The notes under the pieces are model-generated. The model did no database searches, was not told the DNA's origin, and saw only the letters and a list, made by a program, of their open reading frames with translations. From NCBI RefSeq assembly GCF_000208865.1, contig NC_018394.1:3971797-4035796 (forward strand): DNA of 64,000 nucleotides, in the 5' to 3' direction. Source of the DNA: Neospora caninum Liverpool. Taxonomy: Eukaryota > Apicomplexa > Conoidasida > Eucoccidiorida > Sarcocystidae. Both the position numbers and the translations under genes were made by a program. Below, one piece after another: positions 1 through 13,664 of this stretch (position 1 is the stretch's first letter; each line of letters begins with the position of its first letter).

Positions 1-298
1 GGAGCTCTCTATGCATTGCTCCATCTTTCCGAGTTCCCTTTTCCACGATGGCCAGAGACTTGGCCGAGAGGAAGGCGAAGCAGACGAGGCACTTGCGACA
101 GCAGGCGCTCAGCGACTCCTGCAGAACGTGCCGCTGAGGAAGAAAAGGCACGGACGGCGCGCATGCAAGGCTCTTTTTCGGTCTTGGTTTTTCCAAATTC
201 GTCTCCGAGAAGCTGGCGAATGAGGCGCTCCTCAACTCCAAAGCGGCGACCCCACAGATCTCCTGCGAGGCGTTCTGAGCCTGTCTGTTGCAGTTTGG
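1..298 (-). CDS. Possible partial coding exon(s) running off the left edge
   Basis: On the minus strand one frame stays open from an acceptor-like CAG (ending at 299) to the window edge, about 99 codons, with unremarkable protein-like composition including CCRKCLVCFAFLSAKSLAI near the edge. A second acceptor-like site (TTCCTCAG) lies inside, so this may be two exons. A 49-base segment at complement 457-505, bounded by AG and GTGAGG, could be an upstream exon and joins in phase. I recognise no domain and see no start or stop codon. A competing frame over 220-298 is also open, so frame choice is uncertain. It is reported because the whole 298 bases lack stops and have splice-like borders. It could equally be chance. 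Confidence 0.3.
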
Positions 299-3200
299 CT
301 GAATCGGAGAAACGGAGAAGATGAGGAGGAAAGGGGAAAGGGAGAGAGATCAAGACGTGCAAGAGGGGTAGGTTTGGGGGGTCTGAATACTCTGGGGAAC
401 GGGTATAGGACTGCAGAGGAACGCGAAGAAAGTCTCTTCGAAATCCTTTGCCTCACCGAGCCGCTCAGCTTCGCCTTCGCGTTCTCTGCAGATCTCTTCT
501 CTCGTCTGGTGTCAAACACAAACAACAGAAAAGTCCCCATCGAAGAAACGAACTTTACAGAGTCTCCACATGCCCCATTGACAGGCATGCCTGGTTCCAC
601 ATATCAGCCTGGACATATCTTTGCATATCTAAACATGTATGCATGTATATTTGTATATACGTGCATAGATGCGCTTCAGGGCGAAGTTTTATACTTCTTG
701 TGAAAGAGAGGCGGACACACAGATCAATGTGTACCGGAAAGCATTTATTTATACAACTGTATGTCTACAGGGCACAGGCAAAGAGAAAGATTCCTAGAGA
801 GAGAAGAGGCAAACGCGACGGAGAGACGAAAGATGCAGCCTTTGAACGGGCCTTACGGCGTTCTGCACTTTAAAAGGTAGAGGGCGGAGAAGACACTGGT
901 AAACAGCCGAACCGCAGACAAAGACACAGGTCGAAAAAATCTGGTTTTCTTTCAAGGCAAAAACAGGCTGCCTCGGCGTGGTGAAAAATGGGGCTTCGCG
1001 TTTTCTCGCGACTCCCACGAAGAGAGAGAACCCTGAGGAAAACCGAAAAGACCGGCTGTCTCTTTCGGAGTTGGACACGAGAGAAAGCGTAGAACACGGG
1101 GATGAAAGACGGAGCAGTGCTTCGCAACCGCACGAAGGAAAGATCGAGGAAATGTTTGAGTCTTGCAAACGGAAACACACGCATAGCCATCAGCTCTCCT
1201 TCACAGCCACTGTTCATGTTTGTAAATACCTACACATGCTGAAATATACATAGATATAGAGCTGTGGCTATCCACGTGCACATGCAACTCGCATGTGCGC
1301 AAATGCAGGTAAATTTAAACAAGTAAGGAGACACGTAAACTTGTCTCCTTGCCGACGCATCTCAATACATATCTAGGTTACGAGGCAAATGGCTGTGTCC
1401 ATCGATGCGGGCACGAACGTCTACGGCCCTGTGCCCACGCAGGTCTATGGGCATTTGTCTCCACAAATACATACATATATATGTATATGTATATGTATAT
1501 ATATATATACGTATATTAGTACATACAGACGCTTTTGTGTATAAATATTTCATGTCTCATGAGGCAAGGGTACAAGGGAAGTTCCGGAGTGAAATAGAAC
1601 GCTGACAAGAGGACGAAATGAAGAAGGGTGCGTGGCTCTGTGGGTCTTTGCCGAGGACGGAGGAAATCTTGGATGTAGATGAACACTCTCTCAAGGCTGA
1701 ACAGGAACCTATTGAAGGTCTCAGTCTATCGAGTGCGTAGCCTCTCCCGTTCCCCTCGCGCTCATAGACTCACATACAAAAACACACTCAGACTCCCCAG
1801 ACTTCATAATCACAAATATCCGCACTCACAATGAGAACTCCCTCATCTGTACATATATATCATATATATATGCGAATGTGCATGCAAGGGCACACACTTG
1901 GTCGGCTCTGAGTACGAATTCCTGTATGTAGATTTGTGGGCATTATGTCCATATCGGTATACTTCACTGCGCACGTCTAGACTTTTCACGGAGCGGCATC
2001 CAGACACGATCACTGGAGCAGATTCGTGTTGGTTTTCCATCAGAGAGAAGGCAGACCTCAGCGGCGCTGAGACTCCTTGCGAGTCTCGTGTTTGTCGGTG
2101 GGTTTTTCGGGAGAGATTTCTTTGGAGGAGAGGACCGACTGAAAAAGGAGAATCTCGCTCGGCTGGCCAAGCTGACACCAGATCTCGGGTCCTTTCTTCG
2201 GTTCCGAGAGTGCGAATCCCTCCGGACACGGCTCTGCCAAAAACCCGTCAAAAACGGGTCATCTCTCCAGTCTTCCTGCGCCGTCGAAACTGGCTTTTTC
2301 TCGAGGGCACTCCAAACAATCTGCCGTCGGTAACCCCGACGAAGCTCCGCCACACTCGAGGCAAAAAACGAAAAAAGGATTCTGGCGAGATGCAGCGCGT
2401 AAGGCTAGCGGATTGCCAAGGGAAAATAGAACAAAAGCTGTAGCTGCACGGCACGGTGACAAGGCAGAGATCAAGTTAGATCTTTCGGGAGAGAAGTGGA
2501 GCGCCGCAAGCCCCCGGCGACTGCGCATCAAGTCTCGAGACATCATGATGTGTTTCGGAAAAAACGCGGTTCTCTCAAGACTCTGGACAGTCGGCAGTTT
2601 CGCCGTGGCGCCCAGATGAGATCGGCGTGTGGATATAGACTTCTTTGTCCATCTAAGTACCACTCTATACGTATATATATGTGCGATGTGTTTGTCGGGC
2701 GGCCTGATGTTCATCTGACGAGGCACAGAGGCCTCAAAAAGCGAAACTCACTGGGCGGTTCCTTTTTTGATGTCTCTTTCCTTTTCGCGAACGGAAAGGG
2801 TCTTCCTTCGTCTGTCAATGGCAAAGTCTTTGTCGCGGAGTTTCTCGTGTCGCTCCTTGTCGCGACCGCCGCTCCAGGTATCTTCCCTCCTCTGCTGAGG
2901 CGTCGTTTCCGTGCGCCAAAAAACTAGCAAAAAGGCGAAAGTGGAAGACATAAACCACGGAAAAGAGAGGAGAACGTTTCGGCCAGGAAGATGGACAGGA
3001 GGGAACTCAAAGAGCTAGAGTGACAGATTTGGAGCGACAAAGATGAAAAAGATCGCAGACAAGAAGCTCGGCGAAAAACCTGATCTTGAGAGCCCCCTGA
3101 TTGGAAAGCCGGCCAAGGCCTCCTGGGCACCTTTGTAGCTAGGCATCCCAGAAGAGACAGGAAATGACAAAGTTTGAAAAAGTCGTAGACGGGTCCGCTG

Positions 3201-6200
3201 CCGGTTTACTTGCAACGATCTGTCAAGGCAAGGCCAGACGTGGTCCAGAGCTGCGTAGCCTTTCTCGCTACGTTTTGTAATGTATATAGGGAAGAATGCG
3301 TCAGTCTTTCATTTCATCTGAGAACCAGAAAGTATCCTGTACGCGTTCCTTCCCGAGAGAATCAAGAAATCTTAGACAGTAAGACACTCAGCGAACGACA
3401 ACACTTCGTGGAGAGGACTCCTCGGGCTCACATTCCTCTTTTTCTCTCGGAAAAAAGGATAGCATGTCCATCTATCGCCCCGCAGCTCCGCTTGTTTGAA
3501 AAGCATATCGCCAATCTCTCTTCTTCACACGCAGCGTTCTCTGTTCCCGCGTCGGAGGCATACGAGCTTCGTTCTACGGCATCCTAAGCTTACGTTTACA
3601 TAGACATTCACGGATGCGGATTGAGGTATAATGCGGATTGAGGTATATATTTGTGTCGGTTGAGCCAGACCGAGGTATCCATGCGGCTTTTCGGGGCAGA
3701 AAAGGGCGCGGAACCTTGTGAAGGAAACCGGCGAGGCAGAGGAGAGAGCATTTAAGTGAGATCCTGTGCGTAGAAAGAAACGACGAGGTTCAGAGCGTGC
3801 AGAGAAAGGGAGAGTGTTCGGGGGATGTGGGGTGCGGGGCCACACATATCTAGAAAGCTAGGAAATCAAGAGGGACGAAGATAGAGTTTCCGACGACTTC
3901 TTGCCCCACGAAGGAGGGAAACAGGCTGTTCGCTTCGGAGGATTTGATGGTCTTCCTCGGATAGAGAACCGTTTCGGCCCGATCTCTCGTAATGCTGCGG
4001 TAAAGCCCTCGCCAGTTGAGGGTGAGAAGGCCGAGAGGCAGAAAGAAGTCATCTTGAGATTCTTCGCCCTACGAGAGAAAAAGAGACAAAAGACAGATAG
4101 TCTTTCCGGGCTTCGTTTCTTGTCTTGTCAGGATATCTTTTTTGAGGCCTGACAGAACGCGAAGGAAACCGCCCTGGACGTCCGAAATCGCGTTATCAAG
4201 AGAATCCCAACCCGTTCGTACACATGTGCCGGCACGGCTCCTTTTCTTCTCTTGTATCTGTTTGTTAGGTTTGATATTCTGTACCACCCGATATAAAATC
4301 GTGAATTATCGATACTCTCGAGCTCATACTCTTTTCTGCCGAGAAAACCCGTGAGTTTGCAGGAAGAAAACCGGTCGTTTCTGGCGCAAACGGCCAACGC
4401 AAAAGAGTGTCCTCGCGGGCATGCTTTGCGTGTCTGTGCGAATGTATTCTCTTACACGTAAATCAGATGCACTGGCATGTGCAACTTTCCCCGCAAAACG
4501 AATGCGGAAGTCGAGAAGCGATACACAAACGTCATCTAAGCGGGGTTCCTGTCCAAACGGCTCTCAGATTGATGCTTGCAGAAAGCTCCCCTTCTCACAC
4601 TTGAGACGCGTCAGCGTGTGTAGAGCAGCGTGAAACGAGAAAGACGATCGACAACCTGGCGGGCCTCGATGGGGTGAGGAACGAAAGGCCAGTGTATCCG
4701 TGCAGTTCCGTCTCTCTCGCGAAGAAAGTCCCCCTCTCCGGAGGACGTCTCCGAGGCGGACACAACACTGTGTTCTCGAGTACAGGAAGCGAGAGTGTCG
4801 TGACAAATTTGCGACGGCTTCCCTTTGGCCTAACTGAGAGAGGCAGGACCGTCCGAAACGCGTTTTCGCGACAGGTCCCTCTCGCGTGTCCATAGTGAAA
4901 AAACGATGCCTGTGTGGTGGTCCACACAGACACACACATCAGACGCAGTGTCTAGCTCGAGAACGGCACCAGCGGATACGTTTGTGCACCTCCTTTGAAA
5001 AGATCTCTCGGCATTTCCGCAAGGACTGTTCGTTGCTTCGCGGTTCCGCTAGAGAGGCAGTCTTTGGTTTTCCCGTCCGTTTCGTGACAGCCGCGATTTC
5101 CGCAGCAGCTTCGCGAACCGAAACACACGCACACACACGGCAGGGGTGGAGTACGGCGTGTACAAAGAGCCTTTCCAAAAGGATGAACGATACAGCCCGT
5201 TACTTTTTCCACTTTTTGCTTGAACGATGGTCGTGTCTCCACAGCAGTGCACGCCAGCAGCGCGCGAATCCTGAGAAATACACGTGGACGAGTAGGAATG
5301 CCCAAGATGTGTCTCTCCAACGGAAGAAAACGCCTCTGTATTTCTCCAGTGTTCCCTTTCTAGGAACCGCACAGATCTATCGGCAAGGTTATATCCTCTG
5401 CGAAGTTGTGATGTTTCGCAGCAGTAGAGTTTCTCGGCAGACGTGTGTCGACGCCATCGCGTGAGCGTACAAAGCCGCCGTTTCACTCGATCCCACGACC
5501 GTACCAATTTCTCAAGCAGCTTTCCACGGGTTTCACATCGAGAAGATCCTCCTCCCATGACACATCCCTGGTTGTTTCGCATTTGACGTGCGTTTTCTGC
5601 TTTCCGTGTGACCCGCCAAACGCGCGGAACTGGGGTGTATGCGCGTCTCGTCTGTCGGCGGCAAAAACGAGAAAACGTCGCGAACACTCGAAACAGGCAC
5701 CGGAGAACCGTCAGCAGAGCTGAGGGTGTCTGAGCGAGCCTTTTCACTGGGCGTTTGCGCCATTCGGCTCTCCCGCCTCGCTTTGCAGCTTTCGTCCACA
5801 TGCGCCGCACTATGCGGGAGGGCGCGTTCTGTGTGCCGCCCTTGCAGGGTGTTTCATGTCCTCGCGAACAACTCAAATTCCCTCGAGAGAGCCGCCGACC
5901 CGGCGCCGCTTCACCTTTCTGTCAAGTGGGGCAACTGGAAAGCCCTCCTTGGCACGGGGGTTGAGTGCCCCGTTCTTGAGCAGTTCGCACGCCCAGGATT
6001 CCCAAAAGAAATCCTGGGTTTTAGTCTTCCCGAGGCTGCTGCGAATCTCTCGCGTTCACCCCAACGCCACTGCGCGCAGAGGCGCACGAGCGCGCGGCGG
6101 CAAGAGCCGACACAGAGACACAAACGAGTAAAGTTGCACCAGTTCGCGGGTGTTCGCGCTGTGGCGGTCTCTCACCTCGTCCCTTTCAATTCTGCGCCCC

Positions 6201-6525
6201 GAAAGTAACGCGGTTGATTTTAATTCGTTCGAAAGGAACAAGCGCGTGCGTCCCACGTTTTCCGACCCACGCTCCGTCCACTCTGAGTCCGTTCCGTTTG
6301 CGCTTTCTGCCGTTTTTTCCAACCCTCCTCACGACTCGTCCTCTTCTCCGTACAGAGATTTAGGTGTGCACCCCGTCCACCCACTCTCGCCATTTCTCTC
6401 TCTCTGGCTCTCTTTTTCTCTCGGCCGTTTGCCCTCGGATGCTTCGAGAGACACTGCGCTCTCTTCCGCGACTGCCTCAGCTGGGCGAAGCTCGTGTCGT
6501 CAGTGCCGGGAAAGAACTTTCCACG
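299..6525. other. Intergenic stretch without a recognised gene
   Basis: I find no conserved protein domain, tRNA or snRNA here. ORFs up to about 275 codons occur on both strands, but none shows a family motif and they overlap each other in antisense. A TATATG microsatellite lies near 1471-1520. The last kilobase (about 5450-6525) is the presumed promoter and 5' leader of the immunophilin gene; its 189-codon ORF at 5639-6208 has no recognisable feature. Confidence 0.6.
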
Positions 6526-9500
6526 ATGGGGGGATCTTGCCAAGAGAAGAAGGCGCACTGCGTGGAACACCACGGGATGACAAAGGGAGAGTGCGACAGT
6601 GAAGGATGCGGCCACACTCACCCGGAAGACGCTCACAGCCACTCGGGGTGCTGTGGGGGACACGAACCCGCAACGGTTGCAGTCGACCCGGATAGCATTG
6701 CCGACGCTGGCGAAGAAATGACGCAAGGAGACAAAGGCGTCTTCAAAAAGATCTTGAAGGAGGGAGACGGTCCGACGTAAGACGCACACAGGGACATTTC
6801 GGCAGCGAAAAACCGCCCCAGCGTCAAGCGCACAGACACGCAAACTCGCACGTAACTTACAGACGTCTAAAAGCAGGCATACATACGTACATACAGACAT
6901 TCATACAAATACGTACATATATTTATATATGCATGTTTATATATATATATATATATTATATAGGTAATAGAATGCATACACAACTATGTATGTGGATATG
7001 TGCAGGATACGTGTGAGTAGGGAGAGACGGGCGGGGGCGTGTGGGCGCAAAGAGGCCTGATCCTGTCAAAGAAGATGGTGTGTTTAGGGGAGAAAAAAGG
7101 AGAGGAAGGAGCAAAGCTAGAAAAGGAGGATACGCAGAGAGCGGGAGTTAGAGGGAGAGAAGAGACGCAACTGGGTTAAAACGGTGGGAGGGCTGACACA
7201 GAGCCGAGAGGGAAGGCGCGCATTCCCTCTAAAAACAAGACAGGGCTCAGCCGCTACGAAAAAGGGCCTCGAGTTGAGAAGTGAAAAGTTCGCCCCGGAG
7301 GTCCCTTGCGCCTTCCACTCTCTCGGCCAGGCACACTCTCGCCACGCTTCATTTTATAAATCTCCCGTCATGCCTAGACATTTATGGCCTCTGTGCGCCT
7401 TCCGGTTGTCTTGCTGTTTTTGTTCCTTGCTTTTCGACGTCTCCAGCGTGTTGTCCGAGGCAACGTGCGTCCTGCATCTTTTCCCTTTTTCCCTCATTCT
7501 ATCGCGTTGTGTTCTTTCTTCTCTCGTACTCTCGCGCTCAGGCCCCAGCCGGGCGAGGAAGTCGTTGTCCACTACACGGGGACGTTGCTCGACGGCACAA
7601 AATTCGATTCCTCGAGTGAGTCTTCTCAACTGCCTTTCGTCTGTTCTTCTAGGAGTTCCGTTCGCTGCGCGCAGCACTTCCCAGGAACCAGTGCAGAGCT
7701 GTAAAAGTTCAACGCGTTCGCTGCGCGGCTCTCCTCCGTTCGCGGACGGAATGGAGAGGCAACACCGGGTCAGGGAACTGTCTCCTCAGAGAGAAGGTGG
7801 AGACTTTCTCGCTCTTTTTCAGCTACTTCTCTGTCTCTCCTTTCTTGGCAGGAGACCGAGACAGCCCATTCAAGTTCATCATCGGCGAGGGCCAGGTGAT
7901 TAGCGGCTGGGACCTAGGAGTGATGAAGATGAAGAGAGGCGAACGCGCCATGCTGGTAAGAAAAAAGGTGACAGAGCGAACATAGGACTTCAGAAAAGGA
8001 AATAAACAAACGATACGTGTACATGTGCCCAGGTGCATATATATATATATATATATATACAGATGTACATAAATATATGGATTTATATATATATATATAT
8101 AGATATATGTATACACAGATGTATCCAAAGATATGCATATTTCTATATATACCTGGAAACGCCCACACACGTATATATCTAGATTTATGTAGAAAAGTTT
8201 ATAAAAGTGTACTCATGTGTATGCTTTCTGTCTTCTCGCGTGTAGTTGTAGTTAGAGATGGGGAGGGTTTGGGAGGGACGGAGGGTGTTTTCCAGTTTTC
8301 TTACCCTTTTGTCTTCACGCTTTTTGGCGCGTCTTCCGATCTGGTGCCAGGGAACTCGACCTATCTAGAGGTACCCAGGGCGGGTGTCTTCGTTTCGGAA
8401 ATCGCCGCTCTTTTCTGCGAACGATTGCTGCACTCTCCTCCTCCGTTTTGGTCCTCAGACCATTCAGCCCGGCTATGGCTACGGCGCCTCAGGTTCTCCG
8501 CCCGTTATCCCTCCCAACGCTGTGCTGAAGGTAAGGAGTGTTGGCTTTAGTTTGGCATCTGGCCTTGCTCGGCGCACAGCACCGCGAAGGCGTCGGGAAA
8601 ATGTGTTTGTGCATTGCGTCGGTGTGACAAAGTTTACCGAAAGCAGAGTGCGAAGTCTGTACGCGAAGGAAAAGGTGGAAGCGTGAACTGGTCTCCTCAC
8701 GCGACGAGAGTCTTCCGAGGCTGGGAGCGCGAAATAAACTCACCTTCTCTCCCTGCCTTCAAAGGCTCAGCAGTTTCCCCGTCTCACCGACATCCACAAG
8801 GAAACTGGAAAGGCTCGCATGGGTGTGAGACAAAGGCCATGCACGTGTACAAACGCATGAACAAATATGCAGTCGTACATAAACCTATACATATGCATAT
8901 ATATATATATATACGTATGTATAGGTCTGCGTATTACGGTTGGATACCTTTTGTGTTTGCAGTTCGACGTGGAATTGCTCGACAGCCATCCGAAGCCGAA
9001 GGACAAATGGGAGATGAACGTGGGAGAGAAACTTGAAGGCGCGAATGCGGAGAAGGAGAGAGGAAACGAGGCATTCAAGAAGGGGAACTACGCCGAAGCC
9101 GCCGCAGCCTACCGCGAGGGCCTCGACTACTTTTCGTATGTCGAGAACTGGAGCGACGAAGAGCGAGAGCAGCAAAAGCGTCTCGAGCTGCCTCTGCGCC
9201 TCAACCTCGCCACGTAAGAGTGAAACGCCTCCACGTGACCCTGTTTTCTTCCACATTCTCTCTGACAAATCATACAAACTGGACAGGAGCGTGCACTGCG
9301 GAGAAGCCTGGACACCAAAAACGAGACGTGCCTTTCTGAGGCATACAGCTGTGTGTAGCTCTAAATCGTGTTGTGCGCGTCTATATATATATACGTATCT
9401 ATATATGCACGTATATGTATATATATACATATATATATATATATATGTTTGTATAGATGGGAGTGTGTTGTCTTTTGTTTTTCCTTCCTCTGTGCATCTC

Positions 9501-12500
9501 GGGCGGTTGGTGTGCCCCTGTCTCATGCGGATTTTTGTTCTGGTCACGTTCGCTCGTCTCTCGCGTTTCCTGTCTCGTGTCGACCCTTCGCTCCGCATGC
9601 AGATGCTGCAATCGTCTGGGCGAGTATTCGGAAGCCATCGAGCAAACGACGAAGGCGCTGGAGATCGATCCGGTGGGTGAAAAACTCAGGAGTCAGAAGT
9701 CGGGCTTTTTTTCGCGCTTCTTTTTCGACACAAAGAGACACGCCCAACACACAAGAACGCAGACTGCTCGCCTTTTTCTCAGACGCCTCGAGTGCCAAGT
9801 CGTTTTCGAGTCCTCGAATCTGCAGCCGCGGAGATCCGCAGCTCGGCCATCACACTCGATAGATACGGAGATCGACAGATAGAGCTTCAGAGATAGAGAT
9901 TCAGAATTAGATAGAAATAAAAGTCTGCGAGGCTGCGCAGCTCGGTGTGTATGGGTGGCATCGGGGAGGCATGTATCGGGAGTGTCTGAAGGCGCCGGGT
10001 GTCGGCAAGCTTTTGGAACTCTGTGGAAAGCTTCGTGGAGCCTGCTGGTGACCGACAGTCTGTTTTGTCTTCCCTTTGTCTCTCTCCTGAGCGTCAGTGT
10101 GGCGTGTGAAGCGACGTTTCTGTGAAAAGGCGACGGCGACTCCTTTTCCGCGAATCGTGGGGAATGTCTGTGTCTTCTCGTTAGGAAAGCAGCAAGGGGC
10201 GGTTCCGTCGCGGAGTCGCACGCATGGCTGTGGGCCTTCTCGACGAGGCGCGTCACGACTTTGTGCAGGCGGCCAAGCTGGACCCGAAAAATGTCGAAAT
10301 TCGACGAGAACTGGAGAAGGTGAAGAACCGACGAAGGAGAGAGGAAAGAGAACAGACACAAAAGCGAGGAGCGAAGAAAAAAACGAGAAAGGAAAGCGGA
10401 AAGAGGCGGGAGCGAGAGAGAGAGGCACGAAAACGGCGAGGGCGAGGGACAGCAGTGCCTGGGAGGGGAACGAGAAGGAGGGAGGGAGGAAGGACGTGAT
10501 TTTGAGTCCGCACTGCGTCGTAGGCTTTTATCTGGAGCGCGGCAGTGTACGCGCGATATAGAGAGACGAACGCAGATCTTTCGGATTTCCCCGTTTTCGC
10601 GTGACAAAGTGGCAGTAAGGTCGTCTCCAGAAAACCTTTTTTCTCTCCTGAGAGGAACGGCATGTCATGGAACAGTGCCTGTCTTGTGCCTGGCCCACAC
10701 TGCAGTGCAAGAAGAAGATCGAGGAGGTTCGGGCCAAGGAAAAGTCTGCCTTTGGAAACATCTTCAAGAAAGTCGACCTTTACACAGGTGCGTCCGTGCG
10801 CCTGTCTCCTGCATCTTTCCCTTCGAAACCGTTTGTCCTCGTCGAGTGGTCCGCGTACGTTTTCTTTTCTCTTCCGGATTTTTGCCGCGCTCTCTCTCCT
10901 CTCGCCGTGCGTCTGTTCGCGACAGGCACGAGGGCGTTTGCCTGGCGCCTTCGGCCCTTTTCCTTCCGTTTTTCATTCCCTGTCTTTCGCTTCGGTGGCG
11001 ACTGCGCATGCAGAGAAACAAGGCATCCGCAACGTGGCCAAATGCCCCAAGGTGTACATGGACATCAAAGTTGGAGACAAGGAGCGTAAGCAGTCGTTTT
11101 TCTTCTAACTCCCAGAGGGCTCTGACAACACGAACCCGTCCAGCAGTTATTGTAGCACTTAGGAGACAGCGTTTTCGCTGCATGGACGTGTCTTGGCATT
11201 TGGATAAGAACACGCGAGGCGTGTGAAGACTCAAAATCATCGAGGGGGCAAGTTACCTATACACGTATAAATGTGCATGTATGTGGATGTGGAGAATCCG
11301 AACGCCGGAGGGCCGTATTTGTTCTGTCTTCAAGTGTAGATTGAAACAGGAGAAACAGGACGGCGTACGTGTTCCGATCAGGCCTGCATATTATATATAT
11401 ATATATATATATATATACCCGTCTGTTTTACCTTCTGTGCTGTCATAAATAATGATTGTGAAAAAACAGTGCGGTGAAAATACTGTTTAAAGTTATTAAT
11501 GGGAGAACAGCCGAACGTTAGTAAAGGAAAAAAGGCGTAGAAAACCTCGTGAAGCACTCCGTAGTCAACATCCCTCCTTTTTTTACGTGCAAATATAGAT
11601 AGATCTTCATTTCAGAAAACCACCGTCTTATAGAGATGTGGAGAGTGAATATATCTATATCTGTAAGCACGTGATATATATATATATATATACATGTGCA
11701 GTATATACATATATTTATACAGAGAGAGTGGTTTAGAGCCGGGAAGAGATGGAGTTACGGATTTGAGCATTTCAGTGCGCAAGCAGGCAACTGCCAGACT
11801 GCAGTCCCAACTTTCATCTGGTTTCGACGGCGGGGCGTGGGTGTGCAGCAAAGCGAGTCGTCTTCGCCCTGTACAACGACACGGTCCCGAAGACAGCCGA
11901 GAATTTCCGCGCTCTCTGCACAGGTAGGGGCCTCGTTCCTCTTCGCCTCCCCCCGCAGCGACCTTCCCTCTTTCGTCCTCAGCATGTCAAAGCAGAACCT
12001 GTCCATGGAACTCAGTCAAATTTTTGCTGCATATGCATGTGCATATCTACATGTATATGTATATATATTATATATATGTGTATATATGTGTGTATATGTG
12101 TCGTTCTATGTCAGTATATGTCTCTCTTTGTATGCGTATGTACAAATACAGGTGTATGTGTGTGTTTGCTCCGGTGAATCGGGCAGCGTAAATCGATGTA
12201 GGCGCCTGGAGGTATTTGTGCGCGGGAAACGTGTGCTGCGAAACGCGTTTGGGGACACTTTCCTGTTCAGGAGAAAAGGGCGAAGGAACGAAAGGAAAGC
12301 CCCTGTGCTTCAAGAATTCGCTATTCCACCGGATCATTCCGGGGTTCATGATGCAGGGCGGCGACTTCACGAATGGGGACGGTACTGGCGGCGAGTCCAT
12401 CTACGGGCCACAGTTCAACGGTGAGCAAAAAGTCGAGAAGAAAGGAGAAAGGAAGGAGACAGGGCGAAACGGGCTCAGGCCACGAACAATCAAGAGAAAA

Positions 12501-13664
12501 GAGTGACGTTTTCTGGGCGAGAGGAAAGCTCTCTCTTTTCGTGGTAGGTGCGTGGTAGGCTGAAAAATCTCCTTGTTCTTCCAGGGCGTCTCGCATCCTT
12601 TCCGCGCTTCTCGTTATTGCGTCACTCTTTCCTCTTTTTGTCTCGTGTGAACAGACGAGAAGTTCGTTGATCAGCACACAGGCAGAGGGCAGCTGTCCAT
12701 GGCGAACTGCGGTCCAAACACAAACTCGTCCCAATTCTTCATCACCTTTGGCCCCGCACCGCATCTCGACGGGTGAGAGGCAGTGAGAAGCAAAGGCGCT
12801 GCACGCGCGGGAAACCTGGCGAAGTCTTTGCGAACCGTGGTTGGTCTACTGCTCACCCTTTCGGTAGCGTGGGTATGTGTCCCGTGACAGCAGCAATAAC
12901 CGAAACAGGTTCTGGGTTCGATGGGAATGTTTGTGGCGAGAACGGTGCTTTGGTCGAGGGAAGCAAAGAAATTTGGCGCTCGGTAACGAAGCCAGTCTTC
13001 CCATTGGGAGAACAACCCTTCAGGTTTCAGAGATAACATTCTACAGCTCAGATATACGTCTACATACATGTGTATGCACGTATATCTGTATATGTATATG
13101 TGTGTACATGTATAGTATTAAGCGTGGTGGCATACGTATTCAAGGATAGAAAACCGGTTTGTGTGAATTGAATGTGGAAGGTGTCTTCCAGGGTTTTGCC
13201 GCAGTGAAAGAGGGCGATCTGTCTGGGTGCTTGGGCATGCGCTGTTTTTCGTCTTTCTTGCTTCAGCAAGCACGTGGTCTTTGGCGAAGTAGTCGAGGGC
13301 CAGGACGTCCTCGACGAAGTGGAAAACGTGGAGACCGACAAAAGCAACGACAGGCCCACGGTAAGAGGATTAAATCGACAGAAAGCAAAGGTCTTTGCCG
13401 AAACACACAGATGTGCGCACGGAAATCCAGGCACTTTCTTGTTCCCAACACAGGGCCAGGATAAACCACTGCGGAGAAGCCGCCGAGAAAGAAGAAACGG
13501 GACAATGCGTAGATAAACAGCGAAAGCGGAAGGAGACACGGAAAAGTCGAAGAGGTGGGCACTTATAGCTTCAATGGGGAACTCGATCGCTCTTTTGTGT
13601 GTTTCCGTTTTTGTTTTTTCAGCAAGACGTCCAGATTGTCGACTGTGGTGAGGTGAAGTGCTGA
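6526..13664 (+). CDS. FCBP57: Dual-family immunophilin FCBP57 (FKBP-TPR-cyclophilin)
   Basis: Peptidyl-prolyl isomerase carrying both immunophilin folds; the architecture is known from Toxoplasma gondii. Fourteen in-phase exons: 6526-6776, 7542-7615, 7852-7955, 8459-8530, 8963-9213, 9603-9672, 10185-10319, 10706-10787, 11014-11085, 11849-11923, 12271-12420, 12655-12772, 13267-13360, 13623-13664; 529 aa, near 57 kDa. Residues 1-50 are Cys/His-rich. The FKBP domain (about 84-174) keeps HYTG, FDSS, VISGW, YGYG and FDVELL of the FK506 pocket. TPR helices follow (about 185-300; [20 protein letters not shown]), then the family's basic KDKA-like helix [15 protein letters not shown]. The cyclophilin domain (about 357-529) has [16 protein letters not shown] with catalytic Arg416, and Gln472-Phe473-Phe474. 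His482 replaces the cyclosporin-contacting Trp of CypA, as in Cyp40. Likely a cytosolic Hsp90-type co-chaperone by TPR analogy. The start has A at -3 and G at +4, but in-frame upstream ATGs exist with no stop between. Confidence 0.95.
6905..6965. repeat. (TA)n microsatellite in FCBP57 intron 1
   Basis: A run of alternating TA with TATG interruptions lies in the first intron. Similar tracts lie in later introns of the same gene near 8036-8110, 9380-9450 and 12055-12110. They are non-coding. Confidence 0.85.
11391..11417. repeat. (TA)n microsatellite in FCBP57 intron 9
   Basis: About thirteen uninterrupted TA units in the intron that separates the two halves of cyclophilin strand 1. It is likely length-polymorphic. 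Confidence 0.9.

Noticed and set aside
5049..5876. 275-codon minus-strand ORF upstream of FCBP57
   Set aside because: Overlaps other open frames on both strands, has no motif or splice logic, and starts with low-quality context.
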